Assembly: GCA_036346225.1 (NCBI GenBank)
Contig: JARFIW010000453.1
Location: forward strand, 7,254,001-7,318,000
Direction: 5' to 3'
Source of the DNA: Platerodrilus igneus
Lineage: Eukaryota > Arthropoda > Insecta > Coleoptera > Lycidae
Length of the DNA: 64,000 nt
In this document: piece by piece, positions 1-11,688 of the stretch
How positions within the stretch are numbered: the first letter of the stretch is position 1
Layout: each line of letters opens with the position of its first letter
Position numbers and translations under genes: made by a program
The notes under the pieces: generated by a model
The model's database searches: none
Told to the model about the DNA's origin: nothing
The model's input: the letters and a program-made list of their open reading frames with translations, nothing else

Positions 1-285
1 CTTTGCTTAAACAAGAGCCTTTAAAATTAATAGATAATTTGGCGATCACAGAGACGAACTTCGGTACTACTGTAGAAATCCTAGAGAAGCTGTATCAAAG
101 TTGACTGATACACATAACCACCCATTTTTCACACCTATTTGACGTACCCCAAATCACAAAATGCACTTCAAACTTACGCGACTTTTGTACAAATGTTAAA
201 CGCTCATTAGATTCTCTCAAAAATTTGAAATACACTGAAGCACAATTGTGGCAAGTTTTGGTAGTGCATTTACTAAAAAAGAGGT

Positions 286-671
286 TTGATTATGGCTCAA
301 GGCTCATGCAAAGCTTTTGAGCAAGACAGAGATTTAGATCAGTTGCCGGAATCCGATGAATTCTTGCGGTTTGTAGAGCGCAGGTGCCTAGTTTTAGAAA
401 ATCTATCATCTACAAATAATCCCCCCCTAAAAATATTAAGGACTTCTGTCATGTCAGTAATGATAGGCCGCCCATAGGCACTTGTAAGAAAGATACTCAC
501 AAAATTTATTCTTGTGGCGTGTTTAAAAGTCAGTCGCTAGCATCTAAACACAACTTTATTCGCAAGCTAGGATATTGTTACAATTGTCTTTGGTCGTCAC
601 ACATCTCCCGACACTGCGATTCAGGTCGATGTTACCACTTGCTCTGGAAAACATCACACTCTCCTTTGTAA
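286..671 (+). pseudogene. BEL/Pao gag remnant
   Basis: This is a fragment of a BEL/Pao retrotransposon Gag. The first open stretch (286-477) matches the end of the Gag-associated DUF1759 domain, recognisable by residues such as LPESDEFLRFVERRCLVLEN. A shifted frame (477-671) then continues into the zinc-knuckle region, with a CGTCKK...HKIYSC segment followed by LGYCYNCLWSSHISRHC. That C/H spacing is typical of BEL Gag. The frame change at about 477 and the stop at 671 show it is broken. No protease or reverse transcriptase follows before the (TA)n array at 1051, so the copy is truncated. The call rests on remembered family motifs; no database search was possible. Confidence 0.75.
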
Positions 672-1046
672 CGATCATTTGAATTTGATCTTGAGTTTAT
701 ATTCTATTTTTGAAACGCGCTCGATACAAGTGTTTCCCGATTGCACAATTCTTCTAACGAAAAACCATCATTGTTGAAGAAATAATTTTTTTAATGTAAC
801 TGTAAATAAAAAGGCGAAAGTACTACTGTATTCTGAATTTTATAAGCTTTTCAATTTTAAAATAAAATACAAGGTATTACATTTAAAAAAAACAATATTG
901 GGTATTTATACACAAAAACAGTAGGTCATTGAAAAGTATTATGTTCCCGAATTTTACAACAGAATTAAACTAAGGGACTTTTTCCTTTGACATTTTTTGC
1001 ATCTCTAATATTTACAAAGATATTAGCTGTGTAATGAAAAATCAGA

Positions 1047-1050
<4 letters not shown>
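672..1050. other. AT-rich stretch, nothing recognised
   Basis: No open reading frame or recognisable motif. It may be further decayed BEL sequence downstream of the gag remnant. Confidence 0.4.

Positions 1051-1088
<38 letters not shown>
1051..1088. repeat. (AT)n microsatellite
   Basis: Pure AT dinucleotide tract. Its right edge is the start of an LTR-like element beginning TGTATATAATA. Confidence 0.95.
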
Positions 1089-1095
<7 letters not shown>

Positions 1096-1963
1096 ATAAT
1101 ACTAAATTCTCGAACGTAAGTAAATAGTTAATAGAATAGTTGTTGAAATCTTGGGATGCAATCGTTCATACAGCAATAAAAACTACAGTGTCAAATTGTA
1201 ATTCTATTCTAACGTTTCGGCACACGAATTATGCCTTCTTCAAAGACTAAAATTTGCTGAAATAGTTACAAGGTCTGAAACAATACAATCCATCTACTTA
1301 CATGATTACTTTGACTTTATATAAATGATGGTAACAAAATAAAAAACGCAACTCCATACATAACGCACAGCATTAATAAATAATTACATAACATTACAGT
1401 TAAAAGTAGCAAGTCAAAAAATTAAAAATACATTAAACACTACAATCAAAATAAAATATATAACTGTGCTAGAGTAACACACAACAATTACTTTGATTGC
1501 CTTATTATTTGTTATCGTAGCCGGACTTTTAACTTACGTCTGTTGTTTTGTATAGATGCAGAATTGTACAAATTAAATGATGTAACATGAATGCTGTTTT
1601 CGTATTTATTTAAACTAATTTTTGAAAGTGCGTTTTCTTATCAAAGCGTTTATTGTTCGTTCTTTATCATAAACGTAATTGCATGAGGATTTATTAGGTT
1701 TGTCTTATCTTCTGCGTCTTTATTTTATGAACTTGTTAAACACTCCTCAACGTAGTTTAAATATATGTACGATTATTTCTCTGCTAAATACGCGTTCTAT
1801 TGTTGAAAGATATGCTTACTGGCATCACTTAAAGTTAATTGCAGTCCATATACAGGGTGTTAAATGCTTGCTATTTACATAATGTACAAATTACTTATTT
1901 TTCTGCTAAATTCCCATTGCTATTTACAGTTACTAAACAACCCTAAACAACCCTTCATGACAG

Positions 1964-1965
<2 letters not shown>
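1088..1965 (+). mobile_element. Solo-LTR-like element, family B, between two (TA)n arrays
   Basis: The 878 bp segment starts TG and ends GACAGCA, with AT microsatellite on both sides. Its last part contains a TATACAGGGTGTT motif (about 1849) followed by a terminus similar to those of the shorter copies at 40515-40934, about 15030-15456 and 54907-55321 (minus). A TG...CA unit without coding capacity embedded in one continuous microsatellite is best explained as a solo LTR. The first half is not visibly shared with the 420 bp copies, so the left boundary is uncertain. Confidence 0.55.

Positions 1966-2010
<45 letters not shown>
1966..2010. repeat. (AT)n microsatellite abutting CAGCA terminus
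   Basis: Pure AT tract starting directly after the CAGCA end of the preceding element. Confidence 0.95.
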
Positions 2011-2011
<1 letters not shown>

Positions 2012-3100
2012 CTACATATACATGTATTGCTGTGGATGGTAACGAATGATGTGTCCAAACGTTGGACGTCACCAAAAGTGCTGTGATCTGTAGCTAATGC
2101 GGCCCAAAGTTAGGCTTCAATAAAAATGCTTTAAACTATATCTCGAATATGCCCGAGTTACTTTGCTAGCTCAGTTTAAATGAAACAACTGGAATCCTAC
2201 ACCGAATTTTTCACGACATCAAATATTCATTAACGAACAATGCTTCAACTAATAGTAGTTGCTATATCTTTCTACATCTTCAACACACATTATCTAAAAA
2301 ATATTACTGAAATACAGGCATTGCAATCTACAATAAAGTCTAATATTGTCAGCACATCCTAAGTCTAAAAAACAAATTTTGTAATTTACAGACACTAAAA
2401 TAAAATTCTTAAAACCTCTTTTTATAATTGGTTTTTCACAAATCTACCTTATGTAAATCATGCTATGTACATTTTCTTTAAGAATGAGCATGGATAATTC
2501 CTTTTGTTTGTAGTTAAACGTAGCTGATTAGATACTTTCAATCAACCCTAATATAACCGGAATTCGACCTTATAAAAATTAAATTATCCACTAAAAAAAA
2601 GTATCTACGTACCAAATTATTATGTAATGTAACCCAATTAAGTATATAGGTAAGCACAAACGTGTTTTAAAATATTTACCGTTAAATATTCTGATTGTCC
2701 TTTTTCTATTCTTATTTCTTAACGTAAACTAAACGCAAGTAATTAACAACTGAACCCGTTCTGAATCTCAAATGGTTTTTATATTATGTGAATTCTCCAT
2801 GTCATTCATATCCAGAACAATCTCTCTGATTTTATTCATACAGCTGACGTAGTTTTACCGGTAATACTATCTTGCCTAAATTGTTGTCATTTTATGACTT
2901 ATTACATCTTTAAATGTATTACTATAGTTGTTAATTGATGTAGTTTAAAGAATGAATGTTATGTTGCATAATGTGATTTTGATTAATAGCTATCATGAAA
3001 TGAAGTGAAACATACGACTTGCATGTTTTGCATTGCTTTTAATAGATTGAAATATTTAATCTTGCCATGAAAATGAACCGAACGTGTTTTAATACGCGTA
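2011..3100 (-). other. Probable LTR region of the minus-strand BEL element
   Basis: No coding sequence was seen. On the minus strand the segment at about 2060-2090 reads ATCACAGCA followed by TTTTGGTGACGTCCAACG. This resembles the LTR-end plus primer-binding-site arrangement seen in other elements of the window. The rest is unassigned; by position it could be the 3' LTR of the BEL element at 3100-7060. Confidence 0.3.
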
Positions 3101-3150
3101 CTAATCCGTCTTTGCCAGGATGGATATCTTATATTCTTGCTAGTGGCTAT

Positions 3151-4480
3151 TCAGGTGATCCATAACTGTCTCAATTTTCTACTACTACTTCTTCTTTTTA
3201 AGATTTGTGTGACCTGTTCTCCATTTTGTTCTGTGTTGGAGGGTGGTAAAATATTCTGACTGCCATACTTTCCAGAAATCACGTTTCCCTGTATTAGCTT
3301 TCGTCTTCTGTGGTGCGTACCGGTGAAGATGTCTGCCCAAGACTGTAAACAAAATGGAGCTCTTCCTATCAAGATATGTCCTGGAGTTAATGTAACTAGC
3401 CCGCCCGGGTCGTCTCTGATGGGTACGAGGCGCTTTGAGTTTAAACATGACTCAGTTAGGCAGAGGATTATTGTTTGATACTGGAATGTTAAGGTGGTGT
3501 TCTGGATTATCCTTCTGAAGTGATAATTCATTGAACTGACTCCGGACTCCCATCAGCCTCCATGGTGCAGGCTTGCCGATAGTATAAAATGCCATGTTGT
3601 TCATTGATTTTCAATTTGCTCCCAAATATTCGAGATTTGTGTAAGGCGTTGCTATTCTTGTCTATTATTTTCATATATCTTAAAAGTGTGGCTCCATTGT
3701 CGAAATATAAGTGATCACGCTATCCACGTATTGAAGTGAACCTGTTTAATGCTGTCTTGCCATCATGTCGTTGGTGACCTCTAGATGTATTGTTTTGGTA
3801 GCCATATATATGAAGATAACTATCTATCCTTTACGTGACCTTATGCCCTACCCTTTTATGTACGTATTAAGATCGGCCCAGCCGAGTCTATTTGAGAACG
3901 GTGGCGATGGTGTAGCCTTGCAAGCTGGCAGATTTCCCACCAGTTGCTGTGCAGAGGTTGCTTTTATCTCTGTACAGCTTATACGGTGGTTTAATGTTTG
4001 ACGAATTTTGTTTTATAATCCTTGCGACCAATATTTTTCCCAATTATTTGTTAAATGCATTTGATTCCCGTCATACAGTGTATTGTGATGGACTTCTCTA
4101 ATGATTTGTGTTACTAGGTGACTATCTCGGCGTAGCAGCATGAACTGCTTTTGATCATACGCCAACTCCGATTCCTCTAGCCTGCCCCTAATTCTTATAA
4201 TTCCTTCCTTATCTGTGAAAGCTTTAGTGTGTTATGTTGTGTTAACGGTTTTCTCTCCTTTTTCTTCATTATTCGGTAAGTATACCTCCTGCTATATTTT
4301 TAATAATATATTTAATGCCGCCTTTTTCTACGTCGACGATAACCATCGGGTGCATGGTTTGTTCCATCGGCATCCAACCAGAAAGTGTCTGCTATATGCT
4401 ATCACTCGCTTTGCCCGTTCGATGGTAGAAATTCATTTGCTGACTGTTATGGGTTTGTTGGTTGCTACTGTATTTTTGGT
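3151..4480 (-). pseudogene. BEL/Pao integrase remnant
   Basis: The best-preserved part is an open frame at 3151-3531 with the BEL signature CLTESCLNSKRL followed by LTPGHILIGRAP. In intact elements this lies at the end of the integrase core. It continues into the lysine/arginine-rich C-terminal region expected for a BEL integrase. Sequence between 3531 and 4480 is fragmented into short frames. The polyprotein would normally cut and join element DNA into the chromosome; this copy cannot do so because of internal stops. Identification comes from remembered motifs. Confidence 0.7.
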
Positions 4481-4488
4481 ACTGCTAG

Positions 4489-4925
4489 TCATTGCTTTGT
4501 GGTTGCTGTGTATTGTGAGATTTCATTGTTGTTATGTAGGCTTAACCATGGCGGTCCATTCCACCATAATGTATTGTCCTGTAGCATAAATGGGTCAATT
4601 TCTCTAGTTAAAATGTCCGCAGCGGTTCCTTCTGTTTCTACATAGTACCATTGTTGGGGCGTTGTATTTCGTTGTAGTTTGCTTACCTTGTTGGCGCTTA
4701 AAGTTTTCCTTCTCCATGGATTTCTTTTAATCCAAGCTAGTATAATATGTGAACTTGACCACGAAGCATAACAAAGGTCTTGGATCTGTAGTGTTGCTAT
4801 ACCGTTCTTCATTAATTTTGATAGCAGTAACACTGTTTCTAACTCTAGCTTTCCGAGAGGTTTGCCGCCTCTAAGTGAAGCAACTCTTGTTCTCACTGTA
4901 AGTATTTTTATTGAGGCATCGTACT

Positions 4926-4969
<44 letters not shown>

Positions 4970-5100
4970 CTGCAACATATTCTTTTTCTGATGCATCGTA
5001 AAATCCAGGTAACCATGTTATAATCCTCACATAGTGACCTATTCATCGTGAAATTGTAATTTTTTGCAACAGTAGAAGTTGTTCCCGAAAATTTCTCCAT
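4489..5100 (-). pseudogene. BEL/Pao RNase H region with (TA)n expansion
   Basis: The translation shows the typical BEL segment between reverse transcriptase and integrase: RVASLRGGKPLGKLELETVL (usual pattern RVAPLK..SIPRLEL), then IILAWIKRNPWRRKT, then the hallmark ADILTREIDP followed by LWWNGPPWL. A run of alternating Tyr-Ile codons comes from a (TA)n tract at 4927-4967 that sits inside the coding sequence. Upstream the frame is cut by the SINE at 5124-5360. The family assignment is strong because of the LWWNGPPWL motif. Confidence 0.8.
4927..4967. repeat. (TA)n microsatellite inside BEL pol
   Basis: Uninterrupted TA tract lying within the RNase H-like coding remnant. Unlike most TA tracts here, it is not bordered by a CAGCA terminus. 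Confidence 0.95.
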
Positions 5101-5123
5101 TTGGTGTCGATGTCCGTCTTGGT

Positions 5124-5360
5124 CGGCGCCTCCATTGCATAGTTTGTATGCGTATGACTACTACGTCTAAGATCGCGGATTCAAATCCCGACATCGTCCG
5201 CTTGAAAATGTTAGGCGAGCAGTTTGCACAAAAATACGCCCTCGTTCGAATGAGAGGCAAAGTGGAAGTCCCGTGTGTAAGTGTTGTAACGCACGTTTAA
5301 AAACTATGCGTTGCTTGAAACAGCGAGGATTCGGAAAATTTCAAAATTTTCCAGGTGAAA
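5124..5360 (+). mobile_element. tRNA-derived SINE (family 3) inserted in BEL pol
   Basis: A tRNA-like head shows a Pol III box-B-like GGATTCAAATCCCGAC at about 5178. The body contains CACAAAAATACGCCCTCGTT and GTGTAAGTGTTGTAACGCAC and ends near a GGATTCGGAAAATTT stretch. A clearly homologous, diverged copy lies on the minus strand at 7458-7712, where the same blocks occur in the same order. It separates the reverse transcriptase and RNase H parts of the BEL element. Confidence 0.75.
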
Positions 5361-6005
5361 GAGTTTGCTTGGAGTGAAGCATTGAAAAATCAAATGTAGT
5401 GTCCCTTTTGACCTGCTTGTACCAATTTTAGACATCATTCCATGTTTCTCGTATTAATGTTTTTGCTTGCATTATTATTGGTACTAGTAATCCTAATGGG
5501 TCGAAAATTCTAGAAATACAGACAGGTACTCTCTTTGGTATTTTTAGCGTGTCCTTCCGTGGAGACCTTACCTGAAAGTATATCTGTTACAGGAGTCCAG
5601 TGTACTCCTAACGTTTTCTTTGTTTTGTTAGGATCCAATATTACCTCGTAGTTGCCTTTGTGTCCCACATTGCACGTCTATATACATAATGGAAAACAAC
5701 AACAGTTTAATAAACCATAAAAATGCACCTTTAATTTAAAAAAAATCCATTGTGCTTGCCTCTGTGATTAAGTCATCTACATAAAAGTCTTTTACTGCTG
5801 CATCGCAGGCCATGTGAAAGTGGTCGTATTCATCTTGCGTAAATTGTCGGATAGTATGAGTAGTCAAAAATAGCGCGGCAGCAGTTCCGAATGTTAATTT
5901 CATTAATTGGTATTTCTTGATTTTTCTGTTGGTTTGTTTGAAGTTGCTCCTTGATTTGATGCCTCTGGTATGTGTAACATGGAATGATGTAAGCTGCTTC
6001 CACAT
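5361..6005 (-). pseudogene. BEL/Pao reverse transcriptase remnant
   Basis: On the minus strand 5736-6005 encodes FGTAAALFLTTHTIRQF and then the catalytic-type motif FYVDDLITEA (YVDD box). At about 5500-5440 it reads DPLGLLVPIIMQAKTLIRET, the block that follows the fingers/palm in BEL/Pao reverse transcriptases. The two are separated by frameshifts. Synthesis of cDNA from the element RNA would be the function of an intact copy; this one is inactive. Confidence 0.8.
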
Positions 6006-6008
6006 ACG

Positions 6009-6284
6009 CTACACTTGTCGTGGATATAGCACCTTGCATGATCTTGCCTTATTAATTGTACCCTTCCGTTTCCTGGGAGCTTGTCTCATAAAAGTACTGC
6101 ATTGTAAAACTACATGGTTTCCATCATACACCATAAATGAATATTTCCGTGACAAGAACGTTTTAAACTGCCTTTGTACTATAGCTTGCGCTTTGTTGTA
6201 TTCCGTTTTTTTGTTATGTTTTTGTCTTAACTCCAATGATCGGAATCGCGTTTCAATAAATTGCATAATTTCGTCGAACGACAC
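6009..6284 (-). pseudogene. BEL/Pao Gag zinc-knuckle region remnant
   Basis: An open frame of 91 codons begins SFDEIMQFIETRFRSLE, which is the SFDELI.FLE.R...LE motif at the end of the BEL Gag DUF1759 domain. It continues to a degenerate Cys/His segment containing GNHVVLQCSTFM. Compared with family members the first CxxC pair is lost or shifted out of frame. It lies immediately upstream, in element sense, of the reverse transcriptase remnant. Confidence 0.7.
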
Positions 6285-6399
6285 TAACTACTTGGATTGT
6301 CCTTTGTCAGTTGTAGTATCCTTTTTGTCTCCGAATCTCATTTTCTTAATACCAGATGTACCATATATGGGCCCCACGTTGTCGTCTCTATTTCTAGGT

Positions 6400-6850
6400 T
6401 GATGATTGCTTGCAAGTTTTCCGTGATTGTGCCTTGAATGCGCGTTAATGCGAATGCCAATTCTACTCTCATTCCATTAACATTCACAATGTTGTCCATA
6501 TATTTTGTGAACAGAACCTTTTCGTTATTGTATCATTTTAGCAGTATATTTCTTGCTGCCTTTAGATCAACTGCACCCATAAGTCCTTCTATTGATCTAC
6601 CAGTGACACCCTTTACAAACGTTTTTAAGTACAACATTTCTTCTGTATCGCTTAACTATCTTATATCCATTACTGTTTGTTCGAAGATATCTTTAAGGTT
6701 GACCCATGCAACCATTGACCCAAAGAATTGTGGAAGGGTTAATTGTGGATTTTTTATCTATGCTTCCCTTGAGCATGATTGGTTGCTCTTCAATTATGTT
6801 GTATAAAGTATACATCTCTGAAATCAGTTTCCTCCATGGTAATATCTTAG
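6400..6850 (-). pseudogene. BEL/Pao Gag DUF1759 remnant
   Basis: In fragmented minus-strand frames this region reads LTLPQFFGSMVAWVNLKDIF, then EEMLYLKTFVKGVTGRSIEG. This matches the core of the DUF1759 Gag domain (LP.F.G....W..F.D.F ... K..YLK..L.G.A...I.G). At least one stop interrupts it. The segment from about 6850 to 7060 appears to be further gag sequence but could not be read in a single frame. Confidence 0.65.
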
Positions 6851-7060
6851 CGTAGATCTCCAATTTCTTTCCAAATCTCGTCGATCGCCTGGTATTTTTG
6901 CCTCTTTGTGATGTCTGTCATGTGCATTTCTTTATTCAAACAATACGTTTTTAATCTTTGATGGCAAATTCTTGCTGCTTTTACCCGAGTACTTCCTTAC
7001 TTTCATTCTGCTGTGCTACCCTTTCCTCAGCCTCTGTTATGTAATCGATCACTTTGTTGT

Positions 7061-7457
7061 GCATACTTTTCACTTGTCCTGACAGGTTGTTGTGAAATAT
7101 CCATGACTCATTTCTAACGCTGATTTCAGTTCCTTGTTATTTACTACAAACGCTTCCCACAAAGTGTGGGCCCTCTCTCTTTTTGTAACAAAATAGCTTT
7201 CAGTTTTTCAAATTGCTGAATTTTTCTTTATATCTACCACCATCTTTGCAAGCCTTCCCAAACTTTGCTTGCTGCTTTTTGATAATGCCTCCATTTTAAA
7301 TGTACCTTTAACTGAATTTCTACAAAATGTGTGTGTGTGTGTGTGTGTTTGTAAAACGCATACACCACTTCAATATAATTCCTAATAATCTCAAAGCAAC
7401 CAATGTTCTTAATTGTGATTTTCCAATGCTCCACCCGAAGGTACTAGACTGGCCAGG
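7061..7457. other. Unassigned sequence with a short (GT)n tract
   Basis: Contains a (GT)n tract at 7329-7347. No coding signal was recognised. Confidence 0.5.
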
Positions 7458-7712
7458 AGGCGAGTTTTTTGTTACCCAAAAATTTACAATTTTTCCGAAC
7501 CCTTGCCGTTCCAGGCAAGGTAAGGGATTTTTAACGTGCATGACAACACTCACACACTGGACCTCCATTTAACCTTTCATCCAAACGAGGGCCTAATTTT
7601 TGTGAAAAATGCTCACCTGAAATTTTTCAAGCAGTCTACCGTGTCGGGATTTAAACCTAGGACCTTGGGATCCATAGTCTTACGCTTACTACATTGATCC
7701 ACGGAAACGCCG
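7458..7712 (-). mobile_element. tRNA-derived SINE (family 3), second copy
   Basis: On the minus strand the head contains an A-box-like GTGGATCAATGTAGTAAGC and a B-box-like AGGTTTAAATCCCGAC. The body blocks (CACAAAAATTAGGCCCTCGTT, GTGTGAGTGTTGTCATGCAC, GGGTTCGGAAAAATT) match the copy at 5124-5360 in order. The two copies have diverged substantially, so the family is old. Confidence 0.75.
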
Positions 7713-7739
7713 TAGCAACCAATGTCAGTTTAGGATACC

Positions 7740-8035
7740 AGCTTCTAGTACTTGACCTCCAAAGCACTAAAAGTTTCCTGTTGGTCTGCAGCAACTAATG
7801 CTCTAGACGGTTTCCAGTTTTTGATGTCAGAACTGATTTGCAACCTTGAACTGCTTCCAATTAGCAGATGTTTGTAAGACAGTTTGCCCTAGTTTTCATA
7901 CCATACCCTTCATTACTGTCACAGTGTCTCCTATCTTAAGACTAATTCTATCCTTTGCTCTTGCATCATAATATTGTTTACCTAACTTCTGCTCGACTAC
8001 TTTTTCTCTTATGCTATTATTCTCTAAACCTTCCT
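7740..8035 (-). pseudogene. Ty3/Gypsy-type integrase C-terminal remnant
   Basis: On the minus strand the translation VVEQKLGKQYYDARAKDRIS followed by LKIGDTVTVMKG matches the junction between the integrase core and the C-terminal domain of Ty3/Gypsy elements (QK.YYD.RAK......GD.V.V). A stop follows soon after and the rest is degenerate. It lies next to the BEL element but belongs to a different family, so it is an independent insertion. Confidence 0.65.
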
Positions 8036-9559
8036 TTTGTATCTCCTACACAATAGTGTGGACTGCCTGCTCGAGTATTGTTGTAACGGGCACTTCGTGT
8101 GGTCGCCCCCAAAAGCACAAAACATGTATCAGGGGAAAGAAAAAAAGGTTACAATACGCGGGGCAAGTGGTAAAGCGGTAGTTAGAAGTTTAAGTGCACA
8201 GCTATACGGCTTAGTTGCTTGCGTAGAATTGGGTGGGTTGAAAACCCTCGTGGCGGAAGCCAGATGAAGTTGAGAAACTGCAGGAAATAAGAAGTACCTT
8301 AGTCGCTGTAGAAACAGGAGTCAATGTCAAGCATCCACTGCGACGGGTACATACCTAGTCAAACTACTGAGGAATAACGAAACACAAGATATACAAAAAT
8401 AGTAACTAGCAGATGGCACAAGCTGAAAGAAAACTAGGCTAGTATTTAAAATAGATAAATAAATAGTGGGATTCAAATCAAATAGTATATAATGAGGTAC
8501 TTGTAAAAATTCTTTCGATAGAAAATGAATAATAAATAACTCATTTGGGATAAAACGTTTAAGATAACCTAAAATGGCATAGCGCACCAATTATTAGGGC
8601 TCTACATTTAGCAAATCGCAGAGACCTCGTATACATGCCTCTTAAGCTAATTACGTTTAACTCCTGCGCGAATAATTGCTGAAATAACGGTTACTCAACT
8701 CTAGAACTGCTGCTTACGGGTAAACAAAATATAAATATTACGAGAGGCGTAATCCAAATACAGCGCTCAGCAATACGGTATTTAGATATAGATATTTGGT
8801 TACCGCCATGTACTAATTTCATTTCGTCTACGCCTTACTATTAATGAGGTTCAGTAAGTTAGTTACATGAAATAAACAAGCAGCCAACATGTAAAAAGTT
8901 TAGAGGAGGTCACGTTGATTGTTTGTTGTTAATCTTCAATATTTACGTGAGAAACTCCAAATGTTACCTGATGTGGAACACCCAAATAATGTAATAATCT
9001 GACGTTCACCTTGATCTACCTTGAGGATACTATAATAAAAATATAATCGGGCAACGGTAGTTCGTAGGCAGTTGCAGAAAACAAATCCTCAATCAAACAG
9101 CTTGTGGAGTATCCACGATCAGCTCAAAAGACAGAAAATCAAAAGCAAAAAGGAATAAGACAGAAATAAAACTGAAACCAAAATTATACAGGATCAAGTA
9201 ATTATATCTTTACTATACATACCAACGACGATATTAATTAATACGTGTACGCTGAATATAACGAAGTTGCCATTTAGTAAATAACTAATTATTTGTGCAC
9301 TCGATAAGACCTACAAAGATGGTGTAGAATTAGCAGAACGAGTTCACTATTCAATAATATAGAAATGAATGCCTTTATAAATGTTATCGACTTTAGATAA
9401 GCATGTAATAGTAATTGAACTGCAAGCGTTGAATAAATACCAACACACAATAAACTACCAGTCAACCGTAGCGCAGCTACGAAGTGGCTCGTGAAGTGTA
9501 AGGAAACCGAAGGATAGCGCGACAGGTCCCAACGATGAAAAACAAAAACAGTAAGAAAT
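8036..9559. other. 1.5 kb with no recognisable gene
   Basis: Short open frames only, none with a recognisable motif. A GC-richer patch at about 8150-8265 is not assignable. Confidence 0.5.
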
Positions 9560-10300
9560 AAGAATGATAGGATGATAGGCCACATACTAAGGCATGAGCG
9601 AATAGAAGCAGAGATAGGAGAAGAGAGAAGTCAAGGTAGACCTTTTGTTAGACTATTGCACACAGATAGTAGAGATGTAGGTGGTGTGAATTCTAGGGAA
9701 ATGTGCAGGCTAGTTCAGAACAGAAATCAATGGAGGTACGCATCCAACCAATTCGAATGTGAAAACCTAATGACGAAAAAAATGACTGTAATTATACCTG
9801 ATGATTGTTATAAGTAACTACAGGTATTGGTTTTACGATACTCTCAACTAACGTTAATTGTGCGAAAGGATTTACTGGAAAATTATTAATTCAGCAAATG
9901 ACTAAGTGTTGGGGGATACATGGCAGCAACAGGCTGCTTAACCCCTTTCACATACTACTGAATCTTGGTGAAATAGGGCATATATATGAGACAACAGAAG
10001 GGGAACCAAGTCGTTGGGAATTTTAGGGAACAGTGTAGGCTAGCTCAGAATAGAAATAAATGAAGGTACGTACGCGTCCAATCAATTTTAACGACAGAAA
10101 ACCTAAAGACGAAAACATAATTGTACTTATATCTGAAGATTATTACAAACAACTACGGGTGTTGGTTTTGAAATATTTTCAACTAATGTTGATTGTGCGA
10201 AAGAATATATTGAAAAACTATTAATTCACAAATATTCAAGTATTGGCGGATCTTGGTAGCCGCAGGCTGCTTAAACCCATTCGCATACTACTGAATATCG
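9560..10300 (+). mobile_element. Non-LTR retrotransposon 3' fragments
   Basis: The frame at 9572-9817 starts MIGHILRHERIEAEIGEERS and ends with NQWRYASNQFE. These are hallmarks of the far C-terminus of an insect non-LTR endonuclease/reverse transcriptase protein (GHILRHE ... R..WR.ASNQ). A second, more decayed copy of the WR.ASNQ end and 3' UTR follows at about 10000-10250. Its UTR block (GGCAGC or GGTAGC, AGGCTGCTTAA) repeats the one at about 9920-9945. The fragments are 5'-truncated, as is usual for this class. Confidence 0.7.
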
Positions 10301-10860
10301 GGTAAATAGGGTATATATTTATAAACAACAAAAGGGGGAACTGAACTGCATTTAACAAGAAAGTGCAGCGGTTATCTTCAAAGACAACAAACATAGAAAC
10401 AAGAAAAAATTGTCGAAAGCATATGTGTGGAGCACAGCATAGTATGTCTATGAAATAAGGGCAGTAGGAGAAGTAGACAGAAAAACGGTAGAAGCCATTT
10501 GGAATGTTGTGCTTCAGATGTATGAGGATGATAGCATGGACAGACATAGTTAATAACAAAGAGGCTATAGAAATAGTAGGGGAATAAAGATATCTGTGGA
10601 AAAAAAATAGGAGAAGCAGAGGGGCAGGATGTGTTCTAGGACATTTTTGGGGAATCATGTAGGATATATTACAAGCAGAGAGAGGATAAAGGAGGTAGAG
10701 ATAGACGTAGATCAGACTATTGCACACAGGTAGTAAAAGATGCAGACTGTGGAAATTTCGAGGGAATGTGTAGGTTAGCACAGAAGAGGAACCAAGAGGA
10801 TACGCATCTAACCAGTTCCAGGACTGAAGGTCTAATGATGATGATGAAGAAAGACAAATT
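10300..10860 (+). mobile_element. Non-LTR retrotransposon 3' fragment
   Basis: Broken frames show MCGAQHSMSM, then EKR-KPFGMLCFRCMRMIAW, then TDIVNNKEAIEIVGE and RYLWKKNRRS, then YASNQF. This is the same C-terminal order as in insect elements of this clade (YGCETW..., EAFEMWC.RRM..I.WTD, RTLWK, ASNQ). Stops occur throughout. It ends in an ATGATGATGA tract, a typical 3' terminus. Related fragments lie on the minus strand at 44401-44960 and 45095-45300. Confidence 0.75.
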
Positions 10861-11688
10861 CAAACTGCACAATTTGAAAATCAGAATGTTACATTGTTTA
10901 AAACTTGTGTTAAATAAATAAACAAAGATTATAAGTTCTTTGTTTCTCGGCTGAAGCGGGATGATATTCCATTGTGGTAGAGTTAAACGTTTTTCCAGAT
11001 TCTGAGCAAATGCCTAGAATGAAGCCTAGGAGTCAGGTCTTCGAGGAATAAAATAAAATAGAAATTGGCACAGATTTATGAAAAATCATCACCCGCATGG
11101 TTTCTACAAGAAGAATGCTTCCACTAGTTGTACTGAAGACGTCTTATACATCTTATTGCGTTGCTCTTTTCTTTGGAACTAATCAAGACAGAGATTAAGT
11201 TTTCTTCGAGCATCTAATGCAGAGAATTTTTGTTTGTGTACCAATATAGAACGCTTTGAAATGTTAGTTATCTAAGTGGAACTGGAAAAACCTTTCTTGG
11301 GCACTTATCAGTTTTGGATATTATCAAAGCAGGTGTAGAGTACATTACTCAATAACGTTCAATGTAGAAGTGGTTTGAAGTTTTGTATTGAAATAAGGAC
11401 TACTACCAAAAAAAAAGATTAGGGTGTCTTCGGTAAAGTAAAACATTGGTACTTTAAGAATGCACGGAAAACTTAGTTTTTGAAATGAAATCATTTACAA
11501 AAACTCTCCCAATATTTTTTACAACCGTTAATAAATTTTTTTAATTGCAACTGTCTATTAAATACATTCAAATAAATAAAAATTTATATCTCGCATGATG
11601 TTGGTTAAATATAAAAAAATATCTGTACATAATATGTAGTACAAGTAATTATATAAAATACTTTCTCTAATTCAATTCCATAATGTAC
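10861..11688. other. Intergenic sequence 3' of the SDR gene
   Basis: No coding signal or repeat recognised. Confidence 0.5.

Larger units (their letters stand above)
3100..7060 (-). mobile_element. Degenerate BEL/Pao LTR retrotransposon
   Basis: Read on the minus strand, recognisable pieces follow the BEL/Pao order: Gag DUF1759 (about 6850-6400), Gag zinc knuckle (6284-6009), reverse transcriptase (6005 to about 5440), RNase H (5000-4489) and integrase (about 4480-3151). The element is full of stops and frameshifts. It is interrupted by a tRNA-derived SINE (5124-5360) and a (TA)n tract (4927-4967). It is orientated opposite to the gag remnant at 286-671, so these are two separate insertions. 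Confidence 0.8.

Noticed and set aside
4215..4645. Plus-strand frames in 3765-6806 as genes
   Set aside because: They are shadows of the minus-strand BEL/Pao element, which has recognisable motifs.
10236..10781. 181-codon minus-strand frame
   Set aside because: It is antisense to non-LTR retrotransposon fragments on the plus strand that carry family motifs.
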